From contig CP103036.1 of assembly GCA_024752435.1 (NCBI GenBank), positions 1,550,001 to 1,614,000 of the forward strand: a stretch of 64,000 bases of DNA. The letters run 5' to 3'. Positions 45,588-58,987 of this stretch are shown piece after piece. The notes under the pieces were generated by a model. The model was not told where the DNA came from and made no database searches. It saw nothing but the letters and a program-made list of their open reading frames with translations. The DNA is from Allantophomopsis cytisporea (Eukaryota; Ascomycota; Leotiomycetes; Phacidiales; Phacidiaceae). Numbering within the stretch: position 1 is the stretch's first letter; the number at the start of each line of letters is the position of its first letter. Position numbers and translations under genes: made by a program.

Positions 45588-46170
45588 GACTGCGATGATT
45601 GTGATTGTAAGAAAGGTCAACTGGAGCTCAAAGAAAGTGGTGAGTATGTGTTTGTTGGAAGAGAAGGTTTTAGTGGCAGTTGAAAGATGAGAGACATTGG
45701 GAAAGTAAATAGATGGAGCCGTGTGATGGAGGGGCCTTGACTCGGAAGCGGTGAGGGTGCGCGGCCAGGGATGACAGCTCAAGAGCCAGCAGAAACACGC
45801 GACTTGGGGGATTCTGCCAGTCACTATAAGACCTCATCCCTGTACTGTCCCTAACGCTGGGCCCGAACTCGGGACCAATGAAGCTCCGTGTTGCTTTGAG
45901 GCTGAAAGCCTGAACCCTGAGGCATCAACCGAGTCCCGGGGCAGACACCGGGGGCTTGGATCTACCGAAGACCGAGCACGTGATCCCAAGCTCCACTCAC
46001 CGCACGCTTCTGTTCATTTGGCCTTGCGCACGCACTAGCGCGGAACTTTTGAAGGCTGTCGACAGTCGCGAAAGTCAACTCGACAGCCTTCTGAGCTCAA
46101 GAAGTCGCATTTCCGTGCTCTTTTTTTGTGACGTATCTTTCGCAATCACAACGCCAACGCCAACGCCAAC
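45588..46170. promoter_or_regulatory. Divergent promoter ERG10 / SNU114 with structured elements
   Basis: 583 bases between start codons, GC-richer than neighbouring spacers. It contains a palindromic E-box CACGTG at 45977-45982, a cluster of short inverted repeats at 45862-45952, a perfect 12-bp inverted repeat at 46051-46091, and a CCAACG hexamer repeat just before the SNU114 ATG (about 46153-46169). Confidence 0.6.
46051..46091. repeat. Perfect 12-bp inverted repeat (stem-loop) upstream of SNU114
   Basis: GAAGGCTGTCGA at 46051-46062 is matched by its exact reverse complement at 46080-46091, with a 17-nt loop. It lies 80 bases before the SNU114 start and could form a hairpin in the 5' leader or be a dimeric protein-binding site. 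Confidence 0.85.
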
Positions 46171-49100
46171 ATGGACGATCTCTATGATGAGTATGTTGTC
46201 CTCTGAATCCAATTTGCTATTGTCCCGCTGACTATTTTCCCCTACAGATTCGGAAACTTCATTGGTGAAGCTGAAGATTCAGAAGAGGAATCGCATAATG
46301 GCGTCGACGCGGGAGCATACGTCTATGATGACGAGGCAGAAGAGGAAGCGCCAGAGGTTACTGGACAGGAGTTAATGGAGATCGATGGTTTGTCTATAGG
46401 GCAACATTGGGAATTCGTATGTGACGACTAATATATATTTGTAGATGAGGGCCCATCGAACGCTGTTATTCTGCACGAGGACAAACAATATTACCCAACG
46501 GCGCAACAGGTCTATGGAGAGGATGTCGAAACTATGGTACAAGAGGAGGATGCCCAACCATTGTCTCAGCCAATCATTGCCCCCGTCGAGCAAAAGAAGT
46601 TCACTATTCAAGAGGCCGATTTACCACCAGTATTTTTCGATCGCGAATTCATGACCGACTTGATGAACTACCCGGAGCAAATACGGAATGTTGCATTCGC
46701 AGGTCACTTACACCACGGAAAGACGGCATTGATGGATATGTTGGTCTTGGAAACACATGATATCAGTGGAAGACAGGAAAAGAAGACGGGCAAGAAGCGC
46801 GATGAGCAGTTGCGATACACCGACATACACCTCCTCGAAAGAGAGCGGGGACTTTCTATTAAGTCGGCACCAATGAGCCTGGTGCTTCAGAGCAGCAAGG
46901 GGAAGTCACATTTGCTCAATATCCTAGATACGCCAGGACATGTGAATTTTGTGGATGAGGTTGCATCTTCCTTACGGCTCGTGGATGGTATTGTGCTGGT
47001 TGTGGACGTTGTCGAGGGAGTCCAGGTCAACACCGAGCAGATCATCAAATATGCCGTACTGGAAGATATCCCATTGACTTTGGTGGTCAACAAGATGGAT
47101 CGTTTAATGTTGGAATTGAAACTTCCTCCGACCGACGCATACTTCAAGCTGAAGCACGTTATCGAGGAGGTTAACACAGTTATCGAGAACACTTTGCCAG
47201 GGCAGGGAGAGAAGCGACGACTGAGTCCAGAGAAGGGTAATGTTCTATTCGCATGCAGCAGTATGGGATGGTGCTTCACTTTACAATCATTCGCCAAGAT
47301 GTACGCCGATAGTTATCCTGGAGTCAACACAGATGAGTTTGCAAAGAGACTTTGGGGAGACATATTCTTCAACCCAAAGAAGCGCTCGTTTACGAGAAAA
47401 GCCGTGGAAGAGCGTGCAAAGAGATCTTTTGTCAACTTTGTGTTGGAGCCAATCTATAAGCTTTACTCGCATACGATCAGTGAAAGCCCTGAGGATCTCA
47501 GAGATACTCTCAAGACTCTTGGTATCAAACTAAAGCCATCTCAGTATAAGACTGATGCAAAGGTACTATTGAAGCTTGTCTGTGAGCAATTCTTTGGCCC
47601 AGCAAACGGATTTGTAGACATGGTTGTTCAACATATCCCATCACCTGCGGAAGCGGCGGAAAAGAAGCTTGAGAGATACTATACTGGTCCTCTTGATACG
47701 AAGGTCGCAGCATCAATGAAGGCTTGCGATCAAGATGGACCACTCATTGTTCAGATTTCTAAGCTCTTCCACACAAGCGATGCAACCGGCTTCTCTTCGT
47801 TCGGTCGTGTTTTGAGCGGTACAGCTCGTCCAGGTCAACAAGTACGCGTACTTGGTGAAGGCTACTCCATTGACGATGAAGAAGATATGAGCGTGGCAAC
47901 AATCTCCGATGTATGGATTGCGGAGACTCGTTATAATATTCCTACTGATGGCGTTCCAGCGGGTAACTGGGTATTACTTGGAGGAGTCGATAACTCAATT
48001 GTCAAGACGGCAACTCTTGTACCTTTGAAACTTGAGGACGATGAAGATGCATACATATTCAAGCCTATCAGACACTTCACAGAATCTGTCTTTAAGGTTG
48101 CTGTGGAACCTATCAACCCATCAGAATTACCCAAGATGCTTGATGGCTTGAGAAAGATCAACAAGAGCTATCCTCTGATCACTACCAAAGTGGAAGAGTC
48201 AGGAGAACATGTTGTTCTTGGAACGGGCGAGATTTACATGGATTGTGTTCTACATGATTTGCGTCGCTTGTATTCTGAGATGGAACTGAAGGTTTCCGAT
48301 CCTGTTACAAGATTTTGCGAAACAGTTGTAGAAACATCTGCGATTCAGTGCTATGCCATTACACCAAACAAGAAGAACAAGATTACGATGGTGGCAGAAC
48401 CCCTAGACCAAGGGATCGCAGAGGACATCGAAAGTGGCAAGGTGAACATAAATGATCCTGTACGGAAGACTGGTAAATTCTTCGAGGACAACTATGGATG
48501 GGATCTTCTAGCTTCTAGAAGTATTTGGGCTTTCGGGCCGGACGATATGGGACCAAATATTCTTCAGAATGATACATTACCGTCAGAGGTAAGCCAAATC
48601 CACGCTTATGTGCTGTGAAAGCATCATGCATTCGGTCCTTTTGACTAATGAATCACAGGTCGACAGGAAATTACTTGGTACCGTGCGAGACAGTATACGT
48701 CAGGGATTCAGCTGGGGAACACGAGAAGGACCGCTCTGTGAAGAACGTGAGTTTACCCCATACCCCGGTCTCGCTTGTCTCCACAATCCCACATCTCACA
48801 CACCTTCAAACCACTCCACCCGGAGGAGGGACCATCTGATTTTCATTGGAACCCCATCTGAAACACTATCAGTATCCTTGCATTGAAAGAAACGAGATGG
48901 AAGCAAGAGTAACACTGACATTTACGCAGCAATCCGCAACACAAAATTCAAGATCATGGACGTAACCCTTGCCCAAGAAGCCATCTTCCGTGGAGGTGGA
49001 CAAATAATCCCCACCGCCCGCCGCGCTTGTTACTCCTCCTTCCTGATGGCATCGCCGCGACTAATGGAGCCCGTATATTCGTGCAGCATGACCGGGCCAG

Positions 49101-49492
49101 CCGACTCAGTAACGTCGCTATACACAGTACTCGCGCGCCGCAGAGGGCACGTGTTATCTGACGGGCCGATCGCAGGCACACCTCTGTACCGCGTCAGCGG
49201 TCTGATTCCCGTGATCGACTCCTTCGGCTTCGAGACGGATCTGCGCATCCACACGCAGGGCCAGGCCACCGTGAGTCTCGTCTTCGATCGCTGGAGCATC
49301 GTCCCCGGTGACCCGCTGGATAAGGATGTCATCCTTAGACCGCTTGAGCCCGCGAGCGCGCAGGCTACGGCGAGGGATTTCGTGCTTAAGACTAGACGGA
49401 GGAAGGGACTTAGTGAGGATGTTAGTGTTGCGAAGTTCCTCGAGCCTGAGTTGTTTGCGGACTTGAAGGAGAGTGGGCTGTTGGATGGGTAG
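46171..49492 (+). CDS. SNU114: U5 snRNP GTPase Snu114 (EFTUD2)
   Basis: EF-2-like GTPase of the U5 snRNP that controls spliceosome activation and disassembly with Brr2 and Prp8; nuclear. Exons are 46171-46190 (20 nt), 46248-46387, 46445-48588, 48659-48746 and 48930-49492; introns are 57, 57, 70 and 183 nt. The protein has 984 residues, the expected length. An acidic N-terminal extension (MDDLYDEFGNFIGEAEDSEE) is characteristic of Snu114 and absent from EF-2. G1 is AGHLHHGKTAL (about 139-149), G3 DTPGHVNF and G4 NKMD. EF-2 domains II-V follow, ending LEPELFADLKESGLLDG. The exon 4/5 join gives EGPLCEEPIRNTKFKI, the invariant family sequence, and confirms that intron. The third exon's open frame alone would miss both ends. 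Confidence 0.96.
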
Positions 49493-50829
49493 AGGTTGAT
49501 AGACATGCAAGTGGTGGCGTTTGGCGTCAGCTTAGTGGGATATGTATTGTAGAGTAGCACAAAAGCGTGTCCTTGTCATGTCACTTCTGGTTGTGTGGAT
49601 GCTGTTTGACAATGTATTTGACATCTCAATTCTCATGTCTTGAATGCATGGTTTCCGTATGGGCTATACATTGCTTGAAAATTATTCCTATGTTAAGTAT
49701 GACCACAACTTCGAATGACACAAACACTTGCTCTCGGTCAGAGTGTCACAGTCCATGAGTCCCACATCGTAATCCTCCCTTCCTCTAACTGCCCTCCGAT
49801 AATTCTCGCAGCTCCCTTCAATCAACAGCTCCTCCAAAAACATACAGCACACCCAGAGTCCTGCGAATCCCCTGCCCTCCCCACACAACCGCAATTTCCT
49901 CCCACAGCCGCATCACCAACACGCGAGATAGCCGCGAAATCCCGAAACCGACGGCACACATCTACAACGGCGGACAATACCCAGGGACTACCGCAACAGC
50001 TCGCACGCGCAACAGGGACACGATCACGTCACGCGGCACAGAAGGCTCAGGAGGCAGCAGACGCAGGAACACAGGAGGTAAGGGGTGTGGAATCGGGGGA
50101 GACGATAATGCACGACAGAGGCGCGGGGAAGACGGCGACGATCGTTGGGAAGAGATATGCTGGCACGGGGATGCATTGGACATTCATATTGACTTTTGAG
50201 ATGTGGTTTAGAGTTGCATTTTGTATCCATTAAAGTTTCATTCTTGCTATGCTATCGTTGCTATATTGGTTGCTGGACGTACGCACAACCCGGATAAATG
50301 TGCGTGCATGCGAGTAATTTGTGCGTGTGCGTGTGCGGGCGTGGTCGCTGGGGTGTGTAATTGTGCATGGTTTTTGCTTTGGGCCTTGGGCTTTGGCTAA
50401 TATCGTGCTCTCCCTTCCCCACGTGCGCTTCATGCTCTCTTGCGTCCCAGCAATCTCTGCACCACGTTGTGAGGCGCATGGGACCTGCCTATGTGCGATG
50501 CGAAGAGAGCAACGCGACTCGCATTGTATTTGGAATTCGATTGCATTTCATGGTATTTCGAGAGCTTGGTAAGTATTGGTATTGACGCGACATAGTTGAA
50601 CCGTCCCTACACGCGAGCTCTGTCGCCTTATTTCCGTGTAGCCGGCTGACGTAGGTTGTGTAACCGTCGATGTGGAATATGTCCTCATATAGATAGTGCG
50701 AATCCGCTACCCGCATGTCATACCAGGATCCTGTCATTTCCCCCACAATAGTCGCTGAAGATATCCCGAGTGCGGACATACAATTAATCCGCCAGGAGGA
50801 ACGTGTCGGGTTCTCATGCTTCAGACACT
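49493..50829. other. Intergenic between convergent genes
   Basis: 1.3 kb between the 3' ends of SNU114 (+) and CIA2 (-). A (GT)-rich tract lies near 50318-50342. The longest plus-strand frame (49715-50233) has low-complexity composition and I do not support it. Confidence 0.55.
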
Positions 50830-51598
50830 TTAAGCGCAAGTCTCCAACATCTTTCTCAGCACACCCATAAGTGTTGCGTTCTCAAGCGCAGCGGCTACAC
50901 GCTCCTTGTCGGCTAGTTGCTTGTTGACTTGCTCATCCTGGCTGTGCGTGCCCTCCTTGATGCGCACGTCGACGCGGAAGTGAGGTGGGAGGGCTTGCTC
51001 GAGGCGCACACGTACACCGAGGCCGATTACGGTCGCGAGAGAGCAATGCGTAATGGTTGGGGTGATGAGAACAGTCACACGTGAGAGCTGACCGTGGATG
51101 GGTACAACTTCGCAGTCAGGTAGGTTCACTACCGCCAAGGAACCAAGGGAGAGAGGGTGCTCAGGGTCGGAAATCGTGGAGATGAGATCTGCAGATTGTC
51201 AATGATGTTGCCAAGGTTGGAGAAAGCGGTGGAGGTATAGACGAAAGGATTAATGAATAGAATGGTTGTGGCAGATCAAATGCATATTCGGGTTTGCCAT
51301 ATGAGCTTCCATGAATAGCCAAGTCCTGGGTGGCAACGAAACGTAACATGAGAATTTGTAACCTACCATAAATTTCCTGGGCATCGACAGGATCACTGGC
51401 TGCATCTTCCTCATCGACCTCAGAATCTGAAGAAGACTCAGCAAGGCTGAAGGGATCGGCAGCGTATGAAGGGAAGGCATCGAGTGCCGCAATGAGTCCC
51501 GAATCACTACTCTTCGAGGCAGCTGCACTTCTTCCGCGTCGGGTCGGGAGATCTGTAGCGCTGAGCACGACGGGGTTTGCGTTATCCATTTGTGACAT
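50830..51598 (-). CDS. CIA2: Cytosolic Fe-S cluster targeting factor Cia2 (MIP18/FAM96)
   Basis: Component of the CIA targeting complex (with Cia1 and Met18) that delivers Fe-S clusters to cytosolic and nuclear apoproteins such as DNA polymerases and helicases. Minus-strand exons are 51598-51367 and 51188-50830, with a 178-nt intron, giving 196 residues. The join yields QEIYDLISTISDPEHPLSLG, the DUF59 family entry. Then come VTVLITPTITHCSLATVIGL, whose Cys is the conserved reactive residue, and RIKEGTHSQDEQVNKQLADK, which matches the Cia2 C terminus. The N-terminal 75 residues are acidic and disordered, as in fungal orthologues. The ATG at 51598 was chosen because the frame upstream has no ATG. 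The promoter lies on the side of the large gene-free region. Confidence 0.95.
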
Positions 51599-51873
51599 TG
51601 TAGCTGAGTTAAGGGAAGAGTGAGGAGTGAAATACAAGGGAATACAACGGCATGTAGCTTTTGTGCTTGGGTGTGAAGTATATCGAGATGGAGTTGAAGT
51701 TCGATGTCGTGATAATTTAGTTCTCTAATCGATAATGGATGCGCACGTGATTTGTCAACGTTACGATAGCGCTTTGGAGTGAAGAGTAGAGGAGTGTGGT
51801 GGTGCAAGCGAAGAGGCGCGGCTGATTTGGGTGTGGAGCAGCATCAGGCGGGTAATTATGTCTTCATTTTCGG

Positions 51874-51901
51874 CTCTCTCTCTCTCTCTCTCTCTCTCTC
51901 C
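51874..51901. repeat. (CT)14 microsatellite
   Basis: Fourteen uninterrupted CT units upstream of the CIA2 start, on the far side of its promoter. Confidence 0.95.
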
Positions 51902-54900
51902 CACTCACTTATTCACTCTGGGGATAGCATTCATCCAACGTCTATCTCATCAATATCAGTATAAATGGAATACTCATACGTAAAAGCTTCAAGTCACCTC
52001 TCTCAGCTTCAAGCGAATGCAACGTCGTCCCTCTCCTCGATCTTGGCCATAGATGATAAGCTCGCGATTTGCATTACCCAGCAGATACATATTCCATGAT
52101 ATGATATGATATTTCATGCATATTCTCATGTACGGGAACGAAGGGAAAAAAACAGAGAAGCCATTCTCAAGGCGTAAATTCCATCGGCGATCACAGCGTC
52201 ATTGAACCAATGCCCAACTTGGGTGGCCGCAGATCATCGACCAATTTGCCACGTGATTTGCACGCCCGATGTGACTCTCTCGGTGTATTCCATTCTCGAT
52301 ATACTTGTTCTTACCTTTGAGGGACAATCGATCGGAGCGCCGTCATTTCCGCTACTCTCGCTCGTCGCTATTCGGACTATCGAGAAACGGAGGGCCGACG
52401 ATCAAAGGATTCGATTCTTCTCATCATCATTCCCCAGGGGGCTATTAGCAGTAATCTCAGTCAACAGAGTGAATATTTATTTCCCTTCTGGTCTTCCGGT
52501 GGATTCTGCTTTTCAGGGTCTACAAAGTGTCAAGGGACTTCCCGTGACCGTGGACCAGCAATCCCTGCTGACGAGCTCAGTGCTTGGGGAGTGAAGACCA
52601 GGGTAGCTGAGTAATTATGAGCTGACTTCGAAGTCTGGCCGCCCTTCTTATTCGTCCCGGAGACAAACGACGAACTTTCAGTAAGCACAACCATAAGCAG
52701 AGTCATGAAGAATAAGTCAGCGCTATGCTACAGTAAGGGCGCTTCAATTGAGCAATTGATTGCATCGTGCATGTATCCACTTGCGTTCAACCAACTGGAA
52801 TTGCTGTGGAGTCCCGAGAGTTGGTGGCGATCTATAAGTATTGCTTGCTTGTTCTACCCAGTATGTAGTCAAGTAGACATGTAAATATGGCGGAGTACTC
52901 CCAGCTAGCCAAAATGAGCACATGGGATATCATGAGTGTTTAAAGATGGATTCTGAGAGGCTGTTGAGACATGGAGGCATATGTATGTCGGTGGAAGATA
53001 ATTGACAGTACCGTGGTACATACATGCACATGAAGTTGGAGACTTGCATCACGGAATGTTCCTTATGATCTCGTGAGAGTCGAGATAGAGGTTTTGATGC
53101 ACAGTACCGAATGCGTACATTCTCTTTTGAGATGTTGATGTCTGTTCTCAGTGGTAGAGTATATACGTATGTTCAGCCTTTATGAAATGGAAACTAGGTG
53201 CTCTGAGGATATTACATCATATATATGTACTCCATGTATATCTCTGTGAGGAGACACCGGCTTGGCGCATCTCAATGTCACTCTACAACATTGTTCAGAA
53301 GACGAGCACACGAGCAATTACTTCGTTGTCCTCTCGGACGATGAGGCTCAATGAAGTAACTGGCACGAGTCCAGCCTTAAACGTCCATCTGTGACATATT
53401 TTCTATACGGTGCAATACGATTAACCTTGGAGACGCATTGCACCTCTAAGGGTACAACTTTTAATCCCACGAGTTGTCAATCCTGCGTATTTCAATATAT
53501 GGTTGTACACATACAGAGGTAGGAAATACCTCCTAACCCCACTGCCCGTCCACGATCTTGATAACAATGAGCGACCGCGTGGACAATACGTGCATATGAA
53601 GCTATCTATCTTGTGCTCCGAGATCATCAACACCGCATAAAATCGCCTCTAATTGCCAGCCGGAGGTGTTTGTTTCACTTGTATCCCATGGTACTGCCTT
53701 CGTACGGGATATCTTCGTGTCGTCATGATTTTGTCCTCAACCGGCATTGCCGCTGCAAACAGCCATGATGATGAGAGGATGCTTACAGTCTTCATCGCAC
53801 GTTCCTACTTACAGATCACAACAATCAACAGTGCCAACATTGAGAGGAGTTAGACAAGCATGGACGACGGTACGGATGACCGGCAAAGCCTTACCGTGCC
53901 GCTGACTGTCAGGGCCTCGCCTTTATTCTGCCCTCACAGGGCACATGGCGGAGGGGAGGCCGAAGTCAAAAAGAATACTCCGATACCCACACTCCATAGC
54001 ATAGGAATCTCAGTAAGGATTTGCGGAAATAGAGTGGTACGCCATATTACCGCATTCTTACCCGGTGTTTATGCAGCATAGCTCAGTGAGATCAGGTAGC
54101 AGGAAGAGGCAGAAGAATGGCAAAGAATCGAAGCAGGTTGTCATTCCGTCCTTCGTCGTCGTTCTGCGGAATGCGTGCCGAAGAATACTGGAGCCCACAG
54201 GAAAAATTGTGGAATGTCGTCAAATTGAGTTTCGCAACGGTTGTCTTGGAGAGAACTTAGAAGCTAAAGTGGCTTTTTGGTGATGAGATTCTCGAGTCGC
54301 ACTCAACTTACTCGCTGTAAAGTGAGACATGAGAGGGCAAAGCCTCATGGAAGGCGCCGGTCCAAATTTGCTCTGACACAATTTCCTGATTTCACACTCG
54401 TCGTGCAGCGGAATTCAAGCGTCTTAAATGGCATTGTCAAGGCAAGGTGGGAGAGGCTGACGTGCAAAGGATCTACCGGTGAGATGAGTTGAGCCGCCAC
54501 AAGCTCGATAGCTTACATATCTATTGGATTGTACCATTATTGTGCCATGACTCTTCTCATCTCATCTCATCGGAGTTAACCCAAGGGCCAGGTTCAGGCT
54601 GAGTGACTCTCATCATGGAATGAAAGAGAGAGACAAAATTATATGAACAGACCATGAGTACCGTGATAAGCTACCTCTCCTCGTCAACATTAGTTCCTTG
54701 CTTTTGATAGCTTAAGTCGCGCGTGGAGGCGGATAGTTCACCCGATGTCCAATAACCACACTTAACTTCCACCACACTGCCAGATTTTGTTATGGGGCTG
54801 TTGGAGATGGAGCACCTCATACATTAACGCCGATACTATCTAGTACTGACTAGTGACCATTGGATTCCTTAGTGCTAAGACACGCAGATGATGGGCATCA

Positions 54901-57356
54901 GACATGGGCAATCTACTTATAAAGCAGATGGAATTATTATCCACAATGGCAGAGTAAGAAATAGCTCGTAGGACATGGTACCGGTAGCGAGCTTGAGCAA
55001 GTCGAAATCTGGAACCCCATGATCAAAGATCAAGGCAGGGTGTGGTACGGTATTTACCATATCTTACTCACTCAGTCTCCTCTCCTTTCTTCTCAATATG
55101 ATGTCCACTTCAATACTATATCTCCACTCATATCCATTTCAACGTCAATATCAGATAGGGACATGGTCGATTCATCCTTATTTTACAGCTCCGTCCATAT
55201 ATACATGCGTACATACGTACACAATAATCTCCACCGTCATGTCCTATATACGTGATACTTATATACGTGATATATGTCATCGCACACCGATACCCTCCAT
55301 TCCCATAGCATACAGGACATGAGCATGGGATTCTCCTCGAAAGGCTGAAGAGTCAGCCACCTACCTTGTGGTCAGCTATTTTCGGCAGGTCCATAAGGAA
55401 TCCACCCCTCCAGCACGATCAATGTCAAGATGCCTGTCCAAGAATCCATGAACACTCAAGCCAGTAGCCAGCCACAGCTCGCGCGTCCAGGAGTCCCCCC
55501 CCAGCGCGGACCAGGACCATGATTGAAGTCTTTCATCAACATCTCCACCTTTCCAATGTCCAATGGTCCCGACACTCTGGTTCAACCTTCTTATCAGACG
55601 TCGTCTAAGCTCCAACAGGAACTATGTCCGTTGGCACAACCCCCACCCCCCTCCTGGGGCTATAGGGGATTAACACGCTGAGCCGCTGCTGTTCACTGAC
55701 AATGGCAACGGTTATGATGTGCCTCAGCCTTGACTCTGTCAGGGCATGAGCCTCTGTTGCTGTGCTTGTACTGGTACTGGAGGCATCGCCGCGATAGAGC
55801 CACTGTCATGATTAGACGGGCCTGGAGCATGGATTGGTGACGGGTGACGAGTGACGGCTCAAGCTGAGCTGGCGTTGGTCACTCAGTGGCCCTTCCCGAG
55901 CATAGGCGGGCGTTGGTTGAGTACAGGTATCCATCAGTGATAGATACTGTTTTGCACCGTGCACACTCGCGATACGCTCTGTCAGTGCTGGCGTAACTGT
56001 TTTGCTGTATGTCGCGGGCGAGATGGAGGTGGTCGATGAGAATGTTGCAGCGACGGGAGAGTCAAACATCAAGCCTCACTCTAATCAGTGAGGTACCATC
56101 GGCATCAACATCGATTGGCATTGTGTTGTCACCGTGCGCTTTGAGGACCATGTACAATGCATAACTTTTAGATTACAGTGTGTGTTCGAAACGCAGTTGT
56201 TTTTCATGATCCTCCATGCGTCGATGATACTCTGTCCCGCACATCCAACATCATTGACACAATGCCCCAAAAATATATTGGCATAATAGTCGCAAAACAA
56301 GCCCTACGACGTGCATATCCAATTTCAGAGTTATGTTTGTAGAATGTCTGTGGCTGCAGTATCTTCCATCAAAGCTTAGTGGTTTTCATACGAGTGATGC
56401 TATTGTGGCAGTGGGCATCCATAGATAATGATAACTAGTTGAGGGCAAGTCATTATCATTGTGAAACACGCCCAACATCTTCAGACTATCATCCCAACAT
56501 TGTGATGCAACATCTCAATTTATATCCAGCAACAGCATCCACAACACTGAAAAAGATCCTCCCCCTTAGACTCGATGCGATGGTTTGTGATGCCGTTGGT
56601 TGATTACTCAACGATTGGGTATCCGCTCGTCCCAGGTACATTATGGATATGTTACTGATGAAGCCTCTCTCATCTCTCCAGAAGCCGTCTCAGTTCCCTA
56701 ACCAAGTCTGCCTTGAACATTCTCCACAGGAATGTTACTCTGTTTGTAAATTACTAATAGACTGATCTTCACACGATAGCTAATCAAGGATAATGCATTG
56801 TTCATGACATGAATTGATGACGGGAGATTTTAATACCGTATGTATTTGTGCCGCAAACAAGCCAGGCGAGGGTGCACAAGAACTCCACAATATGTATGTA
56901 TGTATTGCATATAACAAAGTCGGCTACTCTACCACTCTGGATGTATTGTAACCATACAGAATCAAACGGCAATAGCGTACCGTATTCCCGTGTATTCACA
57001 GTATTCGCACGCAGGATTGGCCCGACTCCAACTCTGTTCCCACTTACTTAGATGACGGGTAAGTGCCGTCGCCGTACATACTCTCATACAAACATATACC
57101 GTATCTCAATCCAAGCACAACCAACCCCTCCCTCCTCCACCCACGGAGCAATTCAACCACCAGCCTTGTCTCATCCCGAGATCGCAAATCTATCAAAGAT
57201 GGAGAAGGTATTTCCATATCCCACATCATCGCTTACAGTGTCGATATCGAGTATAGCTCCTCGTGCTCCTCGTGCCTATCGACTTGATTTCATCCCTCCC
57301 AGATCCATCCTTATGCATGTTGGCGGGGTCCAAAAGGGCAGCATATGTCTCCGAGC

Positions 57357-57406
57357 AATCATCCTCATCCTCATCCTCATCTCTCATCCTTCATCCCTCA
57401 TCCATC
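57357..57406. repeat. Imperfect ATCCTC/ATCC tract
   Basis: A run of CATCCT-type hexamers grading into CATCC pentamers within the gene-free region. Confidence 0.75.
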
Positions 57407-58955
57407 TGCATTATCTCCGTCCACAATACATAGGGTCAACGCATCAAGCGTGAGGTAAGGTAAAGGTAGGGTCCCTCCAAGCCTTGTAGCGTACATAACC
57501 CACCCAGAGGCCTAGAAAAGGACCTGCGCGCCTGCAACAGTCAAAGCCATGCGGTGATATGGTCTGAGAATCCCCGTCGAACGCGTGGATCATGCCGCAG
57601 TACCATGCCAGCACGAACGTTTTCCCGTCTTTCTCTCTACATCTCCCTCTCAGCAACATGAGCCTTGCAACTGCCAATATAAAAAAGATGAAAAAATTGT
57701 CCGCGAGATTTTCCTAGGCTGCTTTGTGAAGGGGTTGTGATTCGTCGGGGGAGGGGACTTGGAATAGGCGATGGGGGACATCGATCATGCTCACGCCGTA
57801 GTAGACTATAAGATTTAGATTTTAGATTTCTCTAATGTTTTGCTCCACTTCTCGTGAGGTTGGATGATGTTGGAGCTCTGCGCGCATGGTCATGGTCATT
57901 GCGCTGTCACAAGCTACGATGTACGATTAAAGGCGTCTCTCGTGGACGGGGCTGCCGAGGTCGAGGTTCGCGATGATAGGTAGGTTGGTAATCATCACAT
58001 ACGATCTTAGAGCCTTGCCTTGAACCCTTTATTCCTGCTCTTTTCTATCCAACATCTATCTACATGGATCCCTTCTCCTCTCTGCCTTCACGGATTCGGC
58101 AATTGGAAAGGCTGGTGGTCACGCTTGGTCTGGAAAGCATCTGATCACGAGTGGAATGGAAGTCTGCATAGAAATTCGGCTGCTTGACAGGTTGTCTCGA
58201 TATCGAATCATGCGTTAGCCACCAACCGCCGGCATCGTGGCAACACCACAATTGTATTCTTTTGCTCTTGGATCAGTTAATATAGCGGAATGCATCGATG
58301 ACTGCGTGTGTGTTGGTGTTGTGGAACATGGAAGGAAAATAACAGCTGTCTCTGCTGTGCAGTTAATCATAGAGTATGTACTATATGCATAATAATAGTC
58401 CAAGTTGCATCTGAGCGTTTGCTTTTGTATGGTGTAATAACATCGGCGTTAAGATGCCGTGGTAAGAAACGAATCGAATAGCCCAACCAGTTTTTGATTT
58501 CCCTTCCTTTTCTGAGGTGATGCCATGTCGGCATAATTTAAAACGCTGACGAAGTCGTGAGATCATTCATGCTGTGCACTTGGAATATATTAGTCCATTA
58601 CATTGTTTGCGTCAAGGGATTCTATGCCGTGTGCACGTTTCTCTTGCTGATTGTTGTTGCAGCTGTGTAAAGAACGTGAGTATCATTGCATCATACTACC
58701 TACAGTCCTGTACGTGGTATATCGAAACAGGACGTATTTCTATAGCCGATGTGGCCCTGGCGCTGAGAGGTCGGTACCGAAGTGTCATTACCGATCCGGG
58801 GCATCTCTCGGGGACGTTTTGATTTTCGTAATGGCGGGGATAGCGTGCAGGAGAGGATAGATAGAGAGGGATGATTCAATAGATTCTGAGGATGACTTGG
58901 TTACATTGTAGATCCTAAATCGACGAAAAAGGGGGTAATCCTCTGGATAAATTAA

Positions 58956-58987
58956 ATCAACGAATGAATGAACGAGTGAATGAATAG
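58956..58987. repeat. GAAT tetramer tract
   Basis: Imperfect GAAT/GAGT tetranucleotides (about eight units) in the gene-free region. Confidence 0.8.

Noticed and set aside
45860..45945. Possible tRNA gene on the minus strand
   Set aside because: The B-box-like word deviates (G for the invariant A), no proper A-box is present and the acceptor stem does not close. It is kept only as a structured element.
49715..50233. 172-codon plus-strand frame after SNU114
   Set aside because: Low-complexity Pro/Thr/Ala-rich translation with no motif, lying in the 3' spacer of convergent genes.
52202..52594. 130-codon frame in the gene-free region
   Set aside because: It starts at TTG with no upstream exon candidate and shows no recognisable domain.
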